A stretch of DNA of 64,000 bases from JAIBAC01 sp046331095 (GTDB lineage: Bacteria; Actinomycetota; Acidimicrobiia; UBA2766), in contig JAXLRM010000004.1 in the NCBI GenBank assembly GCA_046331095.1, forward strand, positions 1,240,001-1,304,000, read 5' to 3'. The position numbers and the translations under genes were made by a program. A model generated the notes under the pieces. It saw only the letters and a program-made list of their open reading frames with translations. It was not told where the DNA came from and did no database searches. Shown one piece after another: positions 15,206 through 24,000 of the stretch (position 1 is the stretch's first letter; the number at the start of each line of letters is the position of its first letter).

Positions 15206-16611
15206 TCCTCGGTCACAATACCGGGGTGTCCGTCAGGCGGATCGTCTGCCGGATCCTCGGCTCGGGCAGCGGCCCTCCGTGCGGGGGTGTCGACGTAGCA
15301 GAGGACTGCGTAGTCGAGGTCGAGGCGGGTGCCGTCCCAGGTGCCGGTGATCGTGTCGGTCGCGATGTCGATGCCGGCTTTGCTGTTGCGCTCGCGGATG
15401 TCGGGGCCCGAGGGGGACGAGGCGCTCGCAGGTTCGGCGAGGATCGGAGTGCCGTCGGGTCGTCTGAAGAGGACCTCGCCGTTGTCGAGATGATCGCAGC
15501 CGTAGCCGCCCTCGTGGTGGAGCCAGTGATGGTGACCGCACAGAAGGAGGGTGTTCGCGAGGTTCGTGGCGCCGCCGTCGATCCAGTGGCGGATGTGGTG
15601 GGCGTCGCAGAACAGCGCGGGGGTGCCGCATCCGGGGAAGCGACAGGTGCGGTCGCGCACTTGCAGGGCGCGCCGTAGCGCGGGTGGGACCGTGCGGGTG
15701 CGGCGGCCTACGTCGAGGGGGTTGGCCTCGGCGTCCTCGATGACGAGGACGACGCCGGCGTCGCAGGCGAGGCGGCGGGCGGTCGCCCTCGCGATGGCGG
15801 GGCCGTCCTCGAGGTGGCAGCGCAGTCCCTTGGTCTCTTCTTGGTTGTCGGCGCAGAGGAGCTCGACGTCGGCGTGGACCACGACCTGGTGGCGAGCCGC
15901 GGTGGAGCGGCCGCCTTCGATGCCGTTGCCGAGCGCGGCCTCGGCAACACGTACGAGAGCGTCGGCTGCGCGCTGCTCGGTCGACGGTGCCGCTGAAACG
16001 TCGCCGGCGCCGGTGCCCGGCAGCGATTCGCGGGCCTGGCGCACGGCAGCGAGGAAGAGAGCTCCGGCTTCGGGTGTGAGCCGTGCCGAGACGACCAGGG
16101 AGCCGTCGGCGAAGTCGGTGTGCCACGTGAGCTTGCGGGCCTCGTGCGCTGCTGCGGCCTTGTCGTCGCCGGGGGCGAGGGCGTTGCGGTACGCCCTCAC
16201 GAAGCGTTCCAGCGACGACGTCGGTGCGTTGCGGGCGAACTCCACGAGGTCGGCTTCGTCGTCGGAGGTCGCGACACGTGTGATGGCGCGCACCTTGGAG
16301 TAGCTCAGCCGTCCGGCGGCGAACTCGGCGGTCACGAGCGGGAGGTCGGCCAGGGCGCGTGCCACGCGCAGGCGTTCGCGGGCGGCTTCCAGGGACAGGC
16401 CGCACTGCCAGTTGAGCCAGTGAGCGCAGGACTTGCAGCCCCACACCGCCCAGCCGTCGCGGCGTTCGAACTCGCCGATGAGGAGGATCCAGCGGCACTC
16501 CGCCGCGGCGATGTGGCCTGCCAGTTCGGTGATCTCGGCCTCCAGCCGCTCAAGGGGAACGTCCTCCAGCGTCGCCGCCCCGACCCGCTCTTCTGCCATC
16601 ACTGCACCCAT
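15202..16611 (-). CDS. DUF222/13E12-type HNH endonuclease
   Basis: 469 residues. The N-terminal DUF222 region (ECRWILLIGEFERRDGWAVW, HWLNWQCGLSLEAARERLRV, LSYSKVRAITRVA) is followed by the C-terminal HNH nuclease (CRFPGCGTPALFCDAHHIRH, then NTLLLCGHHHWLHHEGG). The Cys/His pairs and the catalytic HH are present. These 13E12-repeat proteins are multicopy in actinobacteria and often SOS-induced. A near-ideal SOS box lies 28 bp upstream (16639-16654), supporting damage induction. The exact start among MGAVMAEER is uncertain by four codons. Confidence 0.9.
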   Translation of the reverse strand: MGAVMAEERVGAATLEDVPLERLEAEITELAGHIAAAECRWILLIGEFERRDGWAVWGCKSCAHWLNWQCGLSLEAARERLRVARALADLPLVTAEFAAGRLSYSKVRAITRVATSDDEADLVEFARNAPTSSLERFVRAYRNALAPGDDKAAAAHEARKLTWHTDFADGSLVVSARLTPEAGALFLAAVRQARESLPGTGAGDVSAAPSTEQRAADALVRVAEAALGNGIEGGRSTAARHQVVVHADVELLCADNQEETKGLRCHLEDGPAIARATARRLACDAGVVLVIEDAEANPLDVGRRTRTVPPALRRALQVRDRTCRFPGCGTPALFCDAHHIRHWIDGGATNLANTLLLCGHHHWLHHEGGYGCDHLDNGEVLFRRPDGTPILAEPASASSPSGPDIRERNSKAGIDIATDTITGTWDGTRLDLDYAVLCYVDTPARRAAARAEDPADDPPDGHPGIVTEE

Positions 16612-16638
16612 CGCACACCCCGCTCATCTACCCAGATA

Positions 16639-16654
16639 TCGAACGCACGTTCGA
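16639..16654. promoter_or_regulatory. SOS box (LexA operator)
   Basis: TCGAACGCACGTTCGA matches the actinobacterial LexA consensus TCGAAC-N4-GTTCGA exactly and is flanked by A/T, extending the palindrome to 18 bp. It sits 28 bp upstream of the HNH gene start (minus strand) and about 80 bp upstream of the divergent DUF433-type gene. Confidence 0.8.
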
Positions 16655-16673
16655 TTCTAGGGAGGACCTGTGA

Positions 16674-16692
16674 CACGTTCGGCTGAAACGTG
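16674..16692. promoter_or_regulatory. Imperfect palindrome CACGTT-N7-AACGTG
   Basis: Located in the divergent intergenic region between the HNH gene and the RHH/DUF433-type gene. It includes GCTGAAACG, shared with the sites at 13837 and 61148. It may bind the same protein or may be the operator of the TA pair. Confidence 0.3.
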
Positions 16693-16720
16693 AATCGGGC
16701 GTCCATCCGCAGGCGTGTAC

Positions 16721-16726
16721 TACCTT
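16721..16726 (+). promoter_or_regulatory. -10 box TACCTT, 7 nt before ATG 16734
   Basis: TACCTT is followed by seven bases and the ATG of the antitoxin gene; no Shine-Dalgarno is visible. This is a leaderless-type promoter. Confidence 0.45.
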
Positions 16727-16733
16727 GTATCAC

Positions 16734-17165
16734 ATGGTTGCCTCCAAGAGGGAGATGGTCTCTGTCCGGATGCCGGCTGAGACCGTGCGGGCGTTGGAGA
16801 CTGCAGCACGGCGGTCCGGCAGCTCGAGGTCGGCGCTCATCGTGAACCTCGTCGACGAGGGACTGCGCCGGGGCCGCCACCCACGAATCACGTTCAAGGA
16901 CGGGCCGTCGGGGCGGCGGGCGGCGATCGTGGGGGGTCCCGACGTGTGGGAGCTGATGGGGTTCGTCCACGATTCTGGGCTGCGAGGTGACGAGGCGCTG
17001 ATGGGGGCAGCCGAATGGTTCTCCCTCCCCGTCGAGGACGTGAGCGCCGCCATCGCGTACGCAACGGAGCACGCGGACGAGATCGGGGAGCTCGTCCGTC
17101 TGAACACCGAGGTCGCATCCGAGGCACAGGCTTCGTGGGAGGCCCCGCGGGACCTGATCGGCTGA
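16734..17165 (+). CDS. RHH antitoxin with DUF433-like C-terminus (VapB45-like)
   Basis: 143 residues from ATG 16734. The N-terminus VSVRMPAETVRALETAARRS and RSALIVNLVDEGLRRG is ribbon-helix-helix. The C-terminal half (GRRAAIVGGPDVWELMGFVH, then LPVEDVSAAIAYATEHADEI) follows the DUF433 pattern, in which a small winged helix binds a DUF5615 toxin. The PIN-like gene starts 1 nt after its stop. A promoter of the leaderless type and an SOS box are close upstream. Confidence 0.78.
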   Translation: MVASKREMVSVRMPAETVRALETAARRSGSSRSALIVNLVDEGLRRGRHPRITFKDGPSGRRAAIVGGPDVWELMGFVHDSGLRGDEALMGAAEWFSLPVEDVSAAIAYATEHADEIGELVRLNTEVASEAQASWEAPRDLIG

Positions 17166-17166
17166 C

Positions 17167-17577
17167 GTGCGCCTGCTCTTGGACGAGATGTTCCCGCACG
17201 CCGTCGCTGTGGCGTTGGGTGACCTCGGCCACGACGTGGTGTCGGTCCAGGGCGATCGCAATACGCTGCGTCACGTCGCCGACGCCGATGTCTTCGCCGC
17301 CGCGCAGCGAGAGCGCAGGGCGGTGGCCACCGAGAATGTCGTCGACTACTTGGCGATCGTCGGTACCTACCAGGCACAAGCGCGTGCGCACTGGGGCCTC
17401 GTGCTCACCTCGAACAAGGCGTTTCCCAGGCACCGGCCGGCCAGTGCGATCCGTGCCCTGGTCGCGGGATTCGACACCCTGCTGAGCCAGCGTGCCGACT
17501 CTCCCTTGCAAGACGAGGCGACCAGCCTGGTCGTGTGGCTCCAGCCGCCTGATCGGGCGACCGAGGATCGCTCCTGA
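17167..17577 (+). CDS. DUF5615 PIN-like toxin (VapC45/Mut7-C-like)
   Basis: 136 residues from GTG 17167. The start VRLLLDEMFPHAVAVALGDL and the pattern GHDVVSVQGD, ADADVFAAAQRERRAVATEN and DYLAI are typical of DUF5615 proteins, a PIN-like RNase branch with DE at the N-terminus. It follows its DUF433-type partner by 1 nt. Probable function: ribonuclease toxin of a type II TA pair. No defects are visible. Confidence 0.82.
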   Translation: MRLLLDEMFPHAVAVALGDLGHDVVSVQGDRNTLRHVADADVFAAAQRERRAVATENVVDYLAIVGTYQAQARAHWGLVLTSNKAFPRHRPASAIRALVAGFDTLLSQRADSPLQDEATSLVVWLQPPDRATEDRS

Positions 17578-17929
17578 CTCATGCACCCTGGCGTCGAGAA
17601 CCAGGGAGTGGAGCACCCCTCTGTGTCAACCTCGGGTGAGGCGGCTCGTGTACACGATTTGTTGAGTTGAGAGGGTGGGGAGGAGTTCCCCGAATGAGTA
17701 TGACCATCCCTGTTTCTGTGGACGCGCGCGTCCAGACTGGCGGTGTGAACGACACGACCGATCCAGATCACAATCCGTGAACGTTCATGGGACGGATGTT
17801 CGGCCGGGGGGGGTCCGGCACAAGGGTAGGGGGCATCGAATTTCTGGAGGCACACGGATTGTGTGCCCGCCGCTTAGCCTCGCTCGCGTGAGCACAAGTT
17901 CTCCGACTTGGGTCAGGTGGAGGTGAAGC
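17578..17929. other. Intergenic region without a recognised gene
   Basis: No convincing reading frame on either strand. It holds GGACGCGCGCGTCC (a 14-bp palindrome near 17723) and a perfect hairpin at 17849-17867. Composition is slightly less G+C-rich than its surroundings. Confidence 0.5.
17849..17867. promoter_or_regulatory. Hairpin GGCACAC-N5-GTGTGCC
   Basis: Seven perfectly paired bases around GGATT. No U-tract follows. It lies about 80 bp before the zinc-ribbon gene and could be an operator or the terminator of the preceding TA pair. Confidence 0.35.
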
Positions 17930-18318
17930 GTGGCCGCTGTCGCTGCTCTGAGGCCGTCGACGCCGTGCCCTAGGTGCGGGACGGCCTTTGTCCAGCATGC
18001 TGGATGTAGGCGCGCGCCGGGATCTACTGCTCGACGAGCTGCCGCCGGGCTGTCGAGTTCGAGATCCGCCGGGCGAACCGGCACTTGGAGGGGGCGGAGC
18101 GGCGACTCCAAGCGCAGCGGGACCGGGTCGTCGAGATCGAGAGTGGGGTCGGCGGGTTGGGGACGCTGGCGAACGCTCGGCAGCAGCTCGACTTCGCTCG
18201 CCGGCGGGTCGGGGAGCTCACGGCGCGGCTCGAGGAGCTGCTCGCCCCAGGGCAGCTGACCGAGAAGGAGGGGGGCGTCACATGGCGCCCCCCTCCGGGG
18301 GGATCGATGAACCCTTAG
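17930..18318 (+). pseudogene. Zinc-ribbon coiled-coil protein with one frameshift
   Basis: The first part, in one frame, has TPCPRCGTAFVQHAG. The second part, in another frame from about 18013, has AGIYCSTSCRRAVEFEIRRA and NRHLEGAERRLQAQ, continuing through LANARQQLDFARRRVGELTA to LEELLAP. Together these give a C-x2-C ... C-x3-C zinc finger followed by a roughly 75-residue coiled coil, an architecture I associate with small DNA-binding proteins on actinobacterial mobile elements. One indel between 17985 and 18013 breaks it. It ends convergently with the DndB-like gene. Confidence 0.55.
18267..18296. terminator. Strong GC hairpin between convergent genes
   Basis: GGAGGGGGGCG and CGCCCCCCTCC pair perfectly (11 bp) around an 8-base loop. 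It lies at the junction of the zinc-ribbon gene and the convergent DndB-like gene (ends 18315). There is no U-tract, so termination by hairpin alone is inferred. Confidence 0.45.
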
Positions 18319-19487
18319 GGCATTCCCCTGGTCACCGTCTTGATCTCGCGGTAGAGCGCTTGCCCTGCCGCCTCCCAGGCAGGTCGGCCCGATCCGACCT
18401 TGCCGGTAATCGGATCGATCAGGTTCCCGGCGAAGACCGACTCGCTCGTCTTGATCGGCTGCGACTCGGAAGGCTCCCGAGTTGGACGGTCGAAGTTGAC
18501 CTTGGCCAAGGCACGTGCGGCATCGCCATAGCCCACCCCGTCCTGGCGAGCGAGGTAGACGGCATACGCGATGGCGTACTGCACCCCAGCTGCGCCGAGC
18601 AGGGAGGCCTCACGGACCTGCGCGGGCGTCTTCGTGCCCGCGATGACGTCCGCTAGACCGTCGATCGTGCCTAGGCCCTTCCACAACTCGACAGCGTCCA
18701 CCATCGCCGCGTCGGGGTCGTCCTCGACGGCGCCATTCGCCGCCTTCTCCCATCCCGCGGTGGTGCGTTGGCCGACACCGATCATTGCCGTACCGGTAAT
18801 GTACCGGATCGTCTTGAAGCTGAAGAGCCTGGCGCTCAGCTTGGCCGGCGAGTCCTTGAGGAACTCGACTCGGTCCCCTCCCTCGAACAACGGCACATCA
18901 GACCGCTGCACTAGGTCGACGACGAACCGATTGATCGCCTGTCGGCGGTCCATGGACATGCCGATGCTTCCGCTCGGCGGTTTGGCATTTCGCTGAAGGT
19001 CTGTGAAGTCCTGGGCACGGTGCAGCGGGTTGTCGTCGATGACCACTACGGCCGGCTGGCCGGACCCGCGAAGCCGTTCTAGGACAGGGTCCCCCTCCTC
19101 GTCATGGCGCTTGATCACGTCCGAGTATGCCCCGATACGGTGCTGGCCGTCTCCGACGTCGAACTCCGCGCCGTAGTTCAAATGCAAGGTCCCGAGGGCC
19201 ACCGGGGCGTCCTCTGCCCCAGGGTTCGGCTCGAACCTCGCCTCGCGAGGGCTCACATAGAGCACCACCGAGCCGAGCACGAACTCCTCTTCCTCCTCGA
19301 GATACTGCGCTATCCCCTCGCGGTGAGCCTTGTCCTGCGGTCTGTTGCCATGCGGCTGGCTCCCGATCGGGTTCCATGTGTCTGGCTGCGTGACCAGCTT
19401 GACGAGGGCGACGGGGTCCATCGCCGTGACGACCATCGGGCGCTTGCCCTGCTTGTACTGGATCCCCGGCAGGCTGAACTCCATCAT
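18315..19487 (-). CDS. DndB-like DGQHR-domain protein
   Basis: 390 residues, ATG at 19487. The DGQHR motif is at residues 113-117 within AEFDVGDGQHRIGAYSDVI. The surrounding layout (PDTWNPIGSQPHGNRPQDK, then RQAINRFVVDLVQRSDVPLF) resembles DndB/DGQHR proteins, which regulate or accompany phosphorothioate DNA modification and occur in other defence islands. No dndC, dndD or dndE is present, so it is an orphan. Its start overlaps the end of a small gene carrying a similar DGRHR motif. Confidence 0.8.
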   Translation of the reverse strand: MMEFSLPGIQYKQGKRPMVVTAMDPVALVKLVTQPDTWNPIGSQPHGNRPQDKAHREGIAQYLEEEEEFVLGSVVLYVSPREARFEPNPGAEDAPVALGTLHLNYGAEFDVGDGQHRIGAYSDVIKRHDEEGDPVLERLRGSGQPAVVVIDDNPLHRAQDFTDLQRNAKPPSGSIGMSMDRRQAINRFVVDLVQRSDVPLFEGGDRVEFLKDSPAKLSARLFSFKTIRYITGTAMIGVGQRTTAGWEKAANGAVEDDPDAAMVDAVELWKGLGTIDGLADVIAGTKTPAQVREASLLGAAGVQYAIAYAVYLARQDGVGYGDAARALAKVNFDRPTREPSESQPIKTSESVFAGNLIDPITGKVGSGRPAWEAAGQALYREIKTVTRGMP

Positions 19488-19675
19488 TCTCCATCATCCT
19501 TCCGTCGCACTCGGCGCGCCTTCCGTGGGGCGCTTCCCAAGACCGACTCGATAGCCTGCATACGGTGCCGACCGTCGGCGATTAGCGGCATGGTGCCCCA
19601 AGTCAACCGATGGACGGGTTCCTGATGGGTGAGGGCGTTCTTCGCCCTGATCGCCCTCTTCATGACGCTGTGCAT
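19484..19675 (-). CDS. Small protein with a DGRHR motif, partner of the DndB-like gene
   Basis: 63 residues if started at ATG 19675 (MHSVMKRAIRAKNALTH); a longer start at 19768 is possible but lies in A+T-rich, promoter-like DNA. It contains GTMPLIADGRHRMQAIESVL, resembling the ParB/DGQHR nucleotide-binding turn, then a basic tail. Its stop overlaps the next gene by 4 bp. It may be a split-off N-terminal module or a regulatory partner. I do not know the family. Confidence 0.55.
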   Translation of the reverse strand: MHSVMKRAIRAKNALTHQEPVHRLTWGTMPLIADGRHRMQAIESVLGSAPRKARRVRRKDDGE

Positions 19676-19866
19676 TGACGCATCCTTCCCTCGACTACGC
19701 CGGATGATCGTCAGCTGGGTTGCTGACGATGACCGATCGTACCACAAGATCGGCGTAGCAAGATGCATTTTCCGCGTAGATCAGCAATTGTATGACGTAG
19801 CGGCTACTGTTGGGGCAGTCATAGGGGTAGCCCTCCCCCACCGGACCGCACTGACGGGTCAGCGGC

Positions 19867-20214
19867 CTACAAGGCGAGGTGGAGCCGGATCGCCTCGTCG
19901 AGGTCGGCCATGACCGCGGCCGGGAGATGGCCGACACGCCGCCCGATCCTCGAGACCGCGATCGAACGGATCTGCTCGGCTTGGGCCTTGGAGTCCGACG
20001 CGAGGCCTGTCTCGTGGGCTGTCAGGATCACCTGGAACGGGTAGACCGCCTCGGCGTGGGACGTGACCGGCACCACGGTCACGGCGCCGTGGCCCAACCG
20101 GGCAGCGGTGGTGTTCGCCCCGTCGTTGCTCACCACGACGGCGGGGCCGGTCTTGGCGGCTTCGGCTCCTCGGGCGGGGTCGAGATCCACCAGCCTGACC
20201 TCGCCCCTTCGCAT
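19867..20214 (-). CDS. mazF: MazF/PemK-type toxin
   Basis: 115 residues from ATG 20214. MRRGEVRLVDLDPARGAEA, KTGPAVVVSNDGANT, VTVVPVTSHAEAVYPFQVIL and AEQIRSIAVSRIGRRVGHL reproduce the PemK/MazF fold, including the Arg and Ser/Thr positions used for RNA cleavage. The start overlaps the stop of the antitoxin gene (ATGA). Complete and apparently functional, in contrast to the mazEF remnant at 4.3-4.8 kb. Confidence 0.9.
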   Translation of the reverse strand: MRRGEVRLVDLDPARGAEAAKTGPAVVVSNDGANTTAARLGHGAVTVVPVTSHAEAVYPFQVILTAHETGLASDSKAQAEQIRSIAVSRIGRRVGHLPAAVMADLDEAIRLHLAL

Positions 20215-20432
20215 CAACCGAGCCCGTCGCCAGAGGTCGGGTCCCACAGGTCGCCCTCGCCCGACGCAGCCCACTCGGCCCATGCCTCCTCGTAGTCGGC
20301 ACCGAGGTCCGTAGCCCGCAACAGCCGCACGGCCTTCTTCACGACGGCAGAGCGGGACCCGATCCCCTTGGAGCGGGCGTAGGTGTCGAGGAACTCCACG
20401 TCCTCGTCGGGCAGGCTCACACTCACCTTCAT
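20214..20432 (-). CDS. RHH antitoxin of the mazEF-type pair
   Basis: 72 residues from ATG 20432, where MKVSVSLPDEDVEFLDTYA gives the expected ribbon-helix-helix start; the longer upstream reading begins MVVRPSYSRY and looks non-coding. SRSAVVKKAVRLLRATDLGA completes the RHH, and an acidic tail (DYEEAWAEWAASGEGD) would bind the toxin. A TACGCT box lies 6 nt before the start, so the mRNA is probably leaderless. Confidence 0.87.
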   Translation of the reverse strand: MKVSVSLPDEDVEFLDTYARSKGIGSRSAVVKKAVRLLRATDLGADYEEAWAEWAASGEGDLWDPTSGDGLG

Positions 20433-20438
20433 ACCGGC

Positions 20439-20444
20439 AGCGTA
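20439..20444 (-). promoter_or_regulatory. -10 box TACGCT, 6 nt before ATG 20432
   Basis: On the minus strand TACGCT is followed by GCCGGT and ATG. A leaderless promoter for the mazEF-type pair. Confidence 0.5.
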
Positions 20445-20736
20445 CCGAGAGTAGGAAGGGCGTACTACCACCGAGGCGGGTCGCGCATACGGCCGCGTGT
20501 ACGCAGCGATCCCCGCCGCCGGTTGGAAGCTACGAAGCGCCCGCGCAACCCGGACGGCTTCGGCGAGCCGCGTGATGGGTACCGGCTGGACGCCTATGAG
20601 GTGGCGATCTCGGCTGGTCGCTCAGATGTACGCGGCCGAGTCGAGCTGATCGATCAACCGGAGGACTTCATCGGTTCGCATCTCGGCGATCAGATCTGCG
20701 GGCCGTCGCCTGCCATGTCCACCGACCCGCCCGGGC

Positions 20737-20803
20737 ACGACCGCAAACGACCGTTGCAGGACGACCGCGGACCGTTAACAAGACACAGGTTTCGTTAACG
20801 GTC
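20737..20803. promoter_or_regulatory. Repeat-rich candidate operator upstream of drmA
   Basis: ACGACCG occurs three times (20737, 20747, 20761). It is followed by a perfect 10-bp inverted repeat: GACCGTTAAC at 20770-20779 and GTTAACGGTC at 20794-20803, with a 14-base loop. The TTAAC cores stand out in this G+C-rich DNA. This is the most structured part of the 595-bp gap between the antitoxin start (20432) and drmA (21028); the rest of that gap holds no gene I can support. Confidence 0.45.
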
Positions 20804-21014
20804 GTCGTCGGAGCCAGAACTGGATCGGCGCCGCGAACGCCACGATCGAGTCGGCGGGCTTCGTGCCTCTGCCACCCGATCGGATCCATGAACTCCTCGC
20901 CGAGGACACATGATCCCGAGTGCGGAGGGACGCGAAGCCCTCGGTGGATCTCCTGATCGTCGCCACCGCCCTGACGGGAGGTCTTCCGTGGCCACCGACG
21001 TCGCAGGGCCTTGG

Positions 21015-21020
21015 TAGCGT
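21015..21020 (+). promoter_or_regulatory. -10 box TAGCGT, 7 nt before ATG 21028 (drmA)
   Basis: TAGCGT, seven bases, then the drmA ATG. This gives drmA-B-C its own promoter, separate from drmD-drmMI, and argues for the start at 21028. Confidence 0.55.
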
Positions 21021-21027
21021 CGCCGTC

Positions 21028-24000
21028 ATGGTCGGTGAGGACGACACGCCAGCGGCACGGATCGAGACGCCCTCCCCGGAGGCCTTGCGCGACGAGCTCG
21101 AACGGCTCATCGTCGCAGACCTCCTGGGGCCAGTGGGCGGCGAGGACGAGCAGCTCCCGGGGCGATGGCCCGTGCGCGACCTGTACCTGCTCGGGATGCT
21201 CGCACCCGCGGGGACCGTGGCCGTCGACGCCGCACGCGACGACGACACCGCGACCTACGGCGAGGAGTCCGACTCGGGCCAAGGCGACACCGGGAACCGT
21301 GGTCCTTCGCTGTTCCCGTCCTCGATGGGGCTGTCCTTCGCCGTCGCACCGGGATGTGATGCCCTCGCGGTGCGGGCGTCGTGGGGCCGCTACCTCAAGG
21401 AGTCCGCCGAAGCCGACGACGAGAGCGGCGACGGGCCCGAGACGGTCCCCGTGTGGCAGCGGTACCCGGTCGCGGCGTCGGTGCGCGTACCCATCACGTC
21501 CGACGGGGCGCTCGGCCCGCTGGAGCTGTCGGCCGATTCGCCCGGCGTCAACATCCGCGGCCGCTGCCGGACAGCCGGCAACGGGATCCGCCTCGTCACC
21601 TTGTTCCTCGTCAACGAGCAGAGCCCGCAGGGAACCCAGAACCGCGACGAGTGGTGGCTGTTCCAGCCAGAGCTCGACGTGACCGGCGGTGACGGGAGCG
21701 CCGTGTTCGTCGGACGCCGTGACGCGCTCGGAGCGGACGTCGGCCCCAGCGACCCCGACGAGGCGAGCCTCGACCTGCTGTACCGGCGCAGGGTGGAGTT
21801 CGCCACCGGACACGGCGGCGCCACCCACGCCGACGTCGACCCGCAGGATCCCTGGCGCGCACGAAGGCTGCACACGGTGGTCGCCCCGAGCCACGACGTC
21901 GCACGCACCGAGGCGCCCAGCCCGGCCGAGGTGCCGGCCCTCGCCGAGGTGACGCTCGACATGAGGGACCTGAGCGAGACCACCGGCCCCGACCTCCCCG
22001 CCGCCCTGCTGCCCCTCGCCGACGCCTACGACACGTGGCTGGACGCCGAGGGATCGCGCATCGGCAGCGCCGACGACGGCCTCGACCGCGACGTCGAGAC
22101 GGCCCGCACGAACCTCGCCGAAGCTCGGGCCATCGCGGCTCGCCTGCGGTCGGGTATCGAGCTCCTCGGCACGAGCAGCGAAGCGGCCGAGGCGTTCCGC
22201 TTCGCGAACGCGGCGATGTGGCAGCAGCGGGTGCACACCGTCGCCGCCGCGCAGCGGCGCGACCGGCCGGAGCTGACCCTCGGGGACGCACTGCGGGCGG
22301 TGGACACGCCGGAGAACCGGTCGTGGCGGCCGTTCCAGATCGCGTTCGTGTGCCTCAACGTGCCCGCCCTCGTCGACCCCCACCACGAGGAGCGGGCGAA
22401 GCCGGGTCTCGTCGACCTGCTCTTCTTCCCGACCGGCGGCGGCAAGACCGAGGCGTACCTCGGCCTGACAGCGTTCACGCTCGCGATACGCCGGATCCAA
22501 GGTGTCGTGTCGGGCCACGACGGCGGCGACGGCGTCGCCGTGCTGATGCGGTACACCCTGCGCCTCCTGACGGCACAGCAGTTCCAGCGGGCAACGGCGC
22601 TCATCTGCGCGTGCGAACTGCTGCGCCGCGAGCGCGTCGACGCCGACGACCCCCGCTGGGACGGCACGCCGTTCCGCATCGGGATGTGGGTGGGGACGTC
22701 TGTGACCCCGAACCGCGAGAAGTACGCCCAACAGGCCCTCGAAGAGCTCCACTCGGGCTGGGGTGCCAAGGCGAAGGGCGCCAACCCCGTGCAGCTCGCC
22801 GCGTGTCCGTGGTGCGGCGAGGAGATCGACCCCTCCAAAGGCCACGCGCGGTCGGACCCGGACCGCTGGCGCACCCTGGTCTTCTGCGGGGACCGCTTCG
22901 GGGACTGCCCCTTCACCGAGGCGAAGAGCCCCGGCGAAGGCCTCCCCGTCGTCACCGTCGACGAGAGCATCTACCGCCTGCTGCCGTCGCTGGTGATCGC
23001 GACAGCGGACAAGTTCGCGCAGCTCCCGTGGCAAGGGCCGCTGCACATGCTGTTCGGGCGGGTGACACGGCGGTGCACACGCCACGGCTTCCGCTCGCCC
23101 GACCTCGACAGCTTCGGCGATCACGACGAGCGGGACAGGCACAACAAGACCGCGACCCTGCCCGCAGCCGAGACGCTGGACTGCCTGCCGCTGCGGCCAC
23201 CCGACCTGATCATCCAGGACGAGCTGCACCTGATCTCGGGGCCGCTCGGCTCCATGGTCGGCCTCGCCGAGACCGCCGTCGACGAGCTCTGCACATGGGA
23301 CTGCGACGGCGCGCGCGTCCGGCCCAAGGTCGTCGCCTCCACGGCGACGATCCGCCGTGCGCAGGACCAGGCGTACCAGATCTTCTGGCGCAACCTCGCG
23401 GTCTTCCCACCGCAGGTGCTCGACGCGGGGGACTCGTTCTTCGCGCGGGAGCGTCCCGTCGAGGAGACCCCGGGGCGCCGCTATCTGGGCATCTGCGCAC
23501 GCGGGACGCGGCTCAAGGCGGTCGAAGCGCGCGTGTTCACGACCGTGCTCGCGGCGGCCCAGCTCCTCGCCGACCGCTACGGGTCCGCCGCCGATCCGTG
23601 GATGACCCTCGTCGGCTACTTCAACTCGCTGCGCGAGCTCGGCGGGGCGCGGCGCATCGTCGACGACGACGTCACCAACCGGCTCCGCCGCACCGACCGC
23701 CGCGGCCTCGCGCGCAGGACGGGCCTGCTGATCCGCGAGCTCACGAGCCGCATCGCGTCGACCGAGATCCCCGAGATCCTCGACGAGCTCGGGATCCGCT
23801 ACGAGGCCGACCGCGACAAGGGCGATCCCCGCAACATCGACGTGCTGCTGGCGACGAACATGATCTCGGTCGGCGTCGACGTGTCCCGCCTCGGACTGAT
23901 GGTCGCCGTCGGCCAGCCCAAGACGACCGCCGAGTACATCCAGGCGACCAGTCGCGTCGGCCGCGACCGCAGCGGGCCGGGCCTCGTGCTCACGATCTAC

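Noticed and set aside
20523..20798. A 91-codon plus-strand frame between the mazEF-type pair and drmA
   Set aside because: No recognisable motif and unusual composition, and it covers the repeat-rich operator-like region. Not supportable as a gene.
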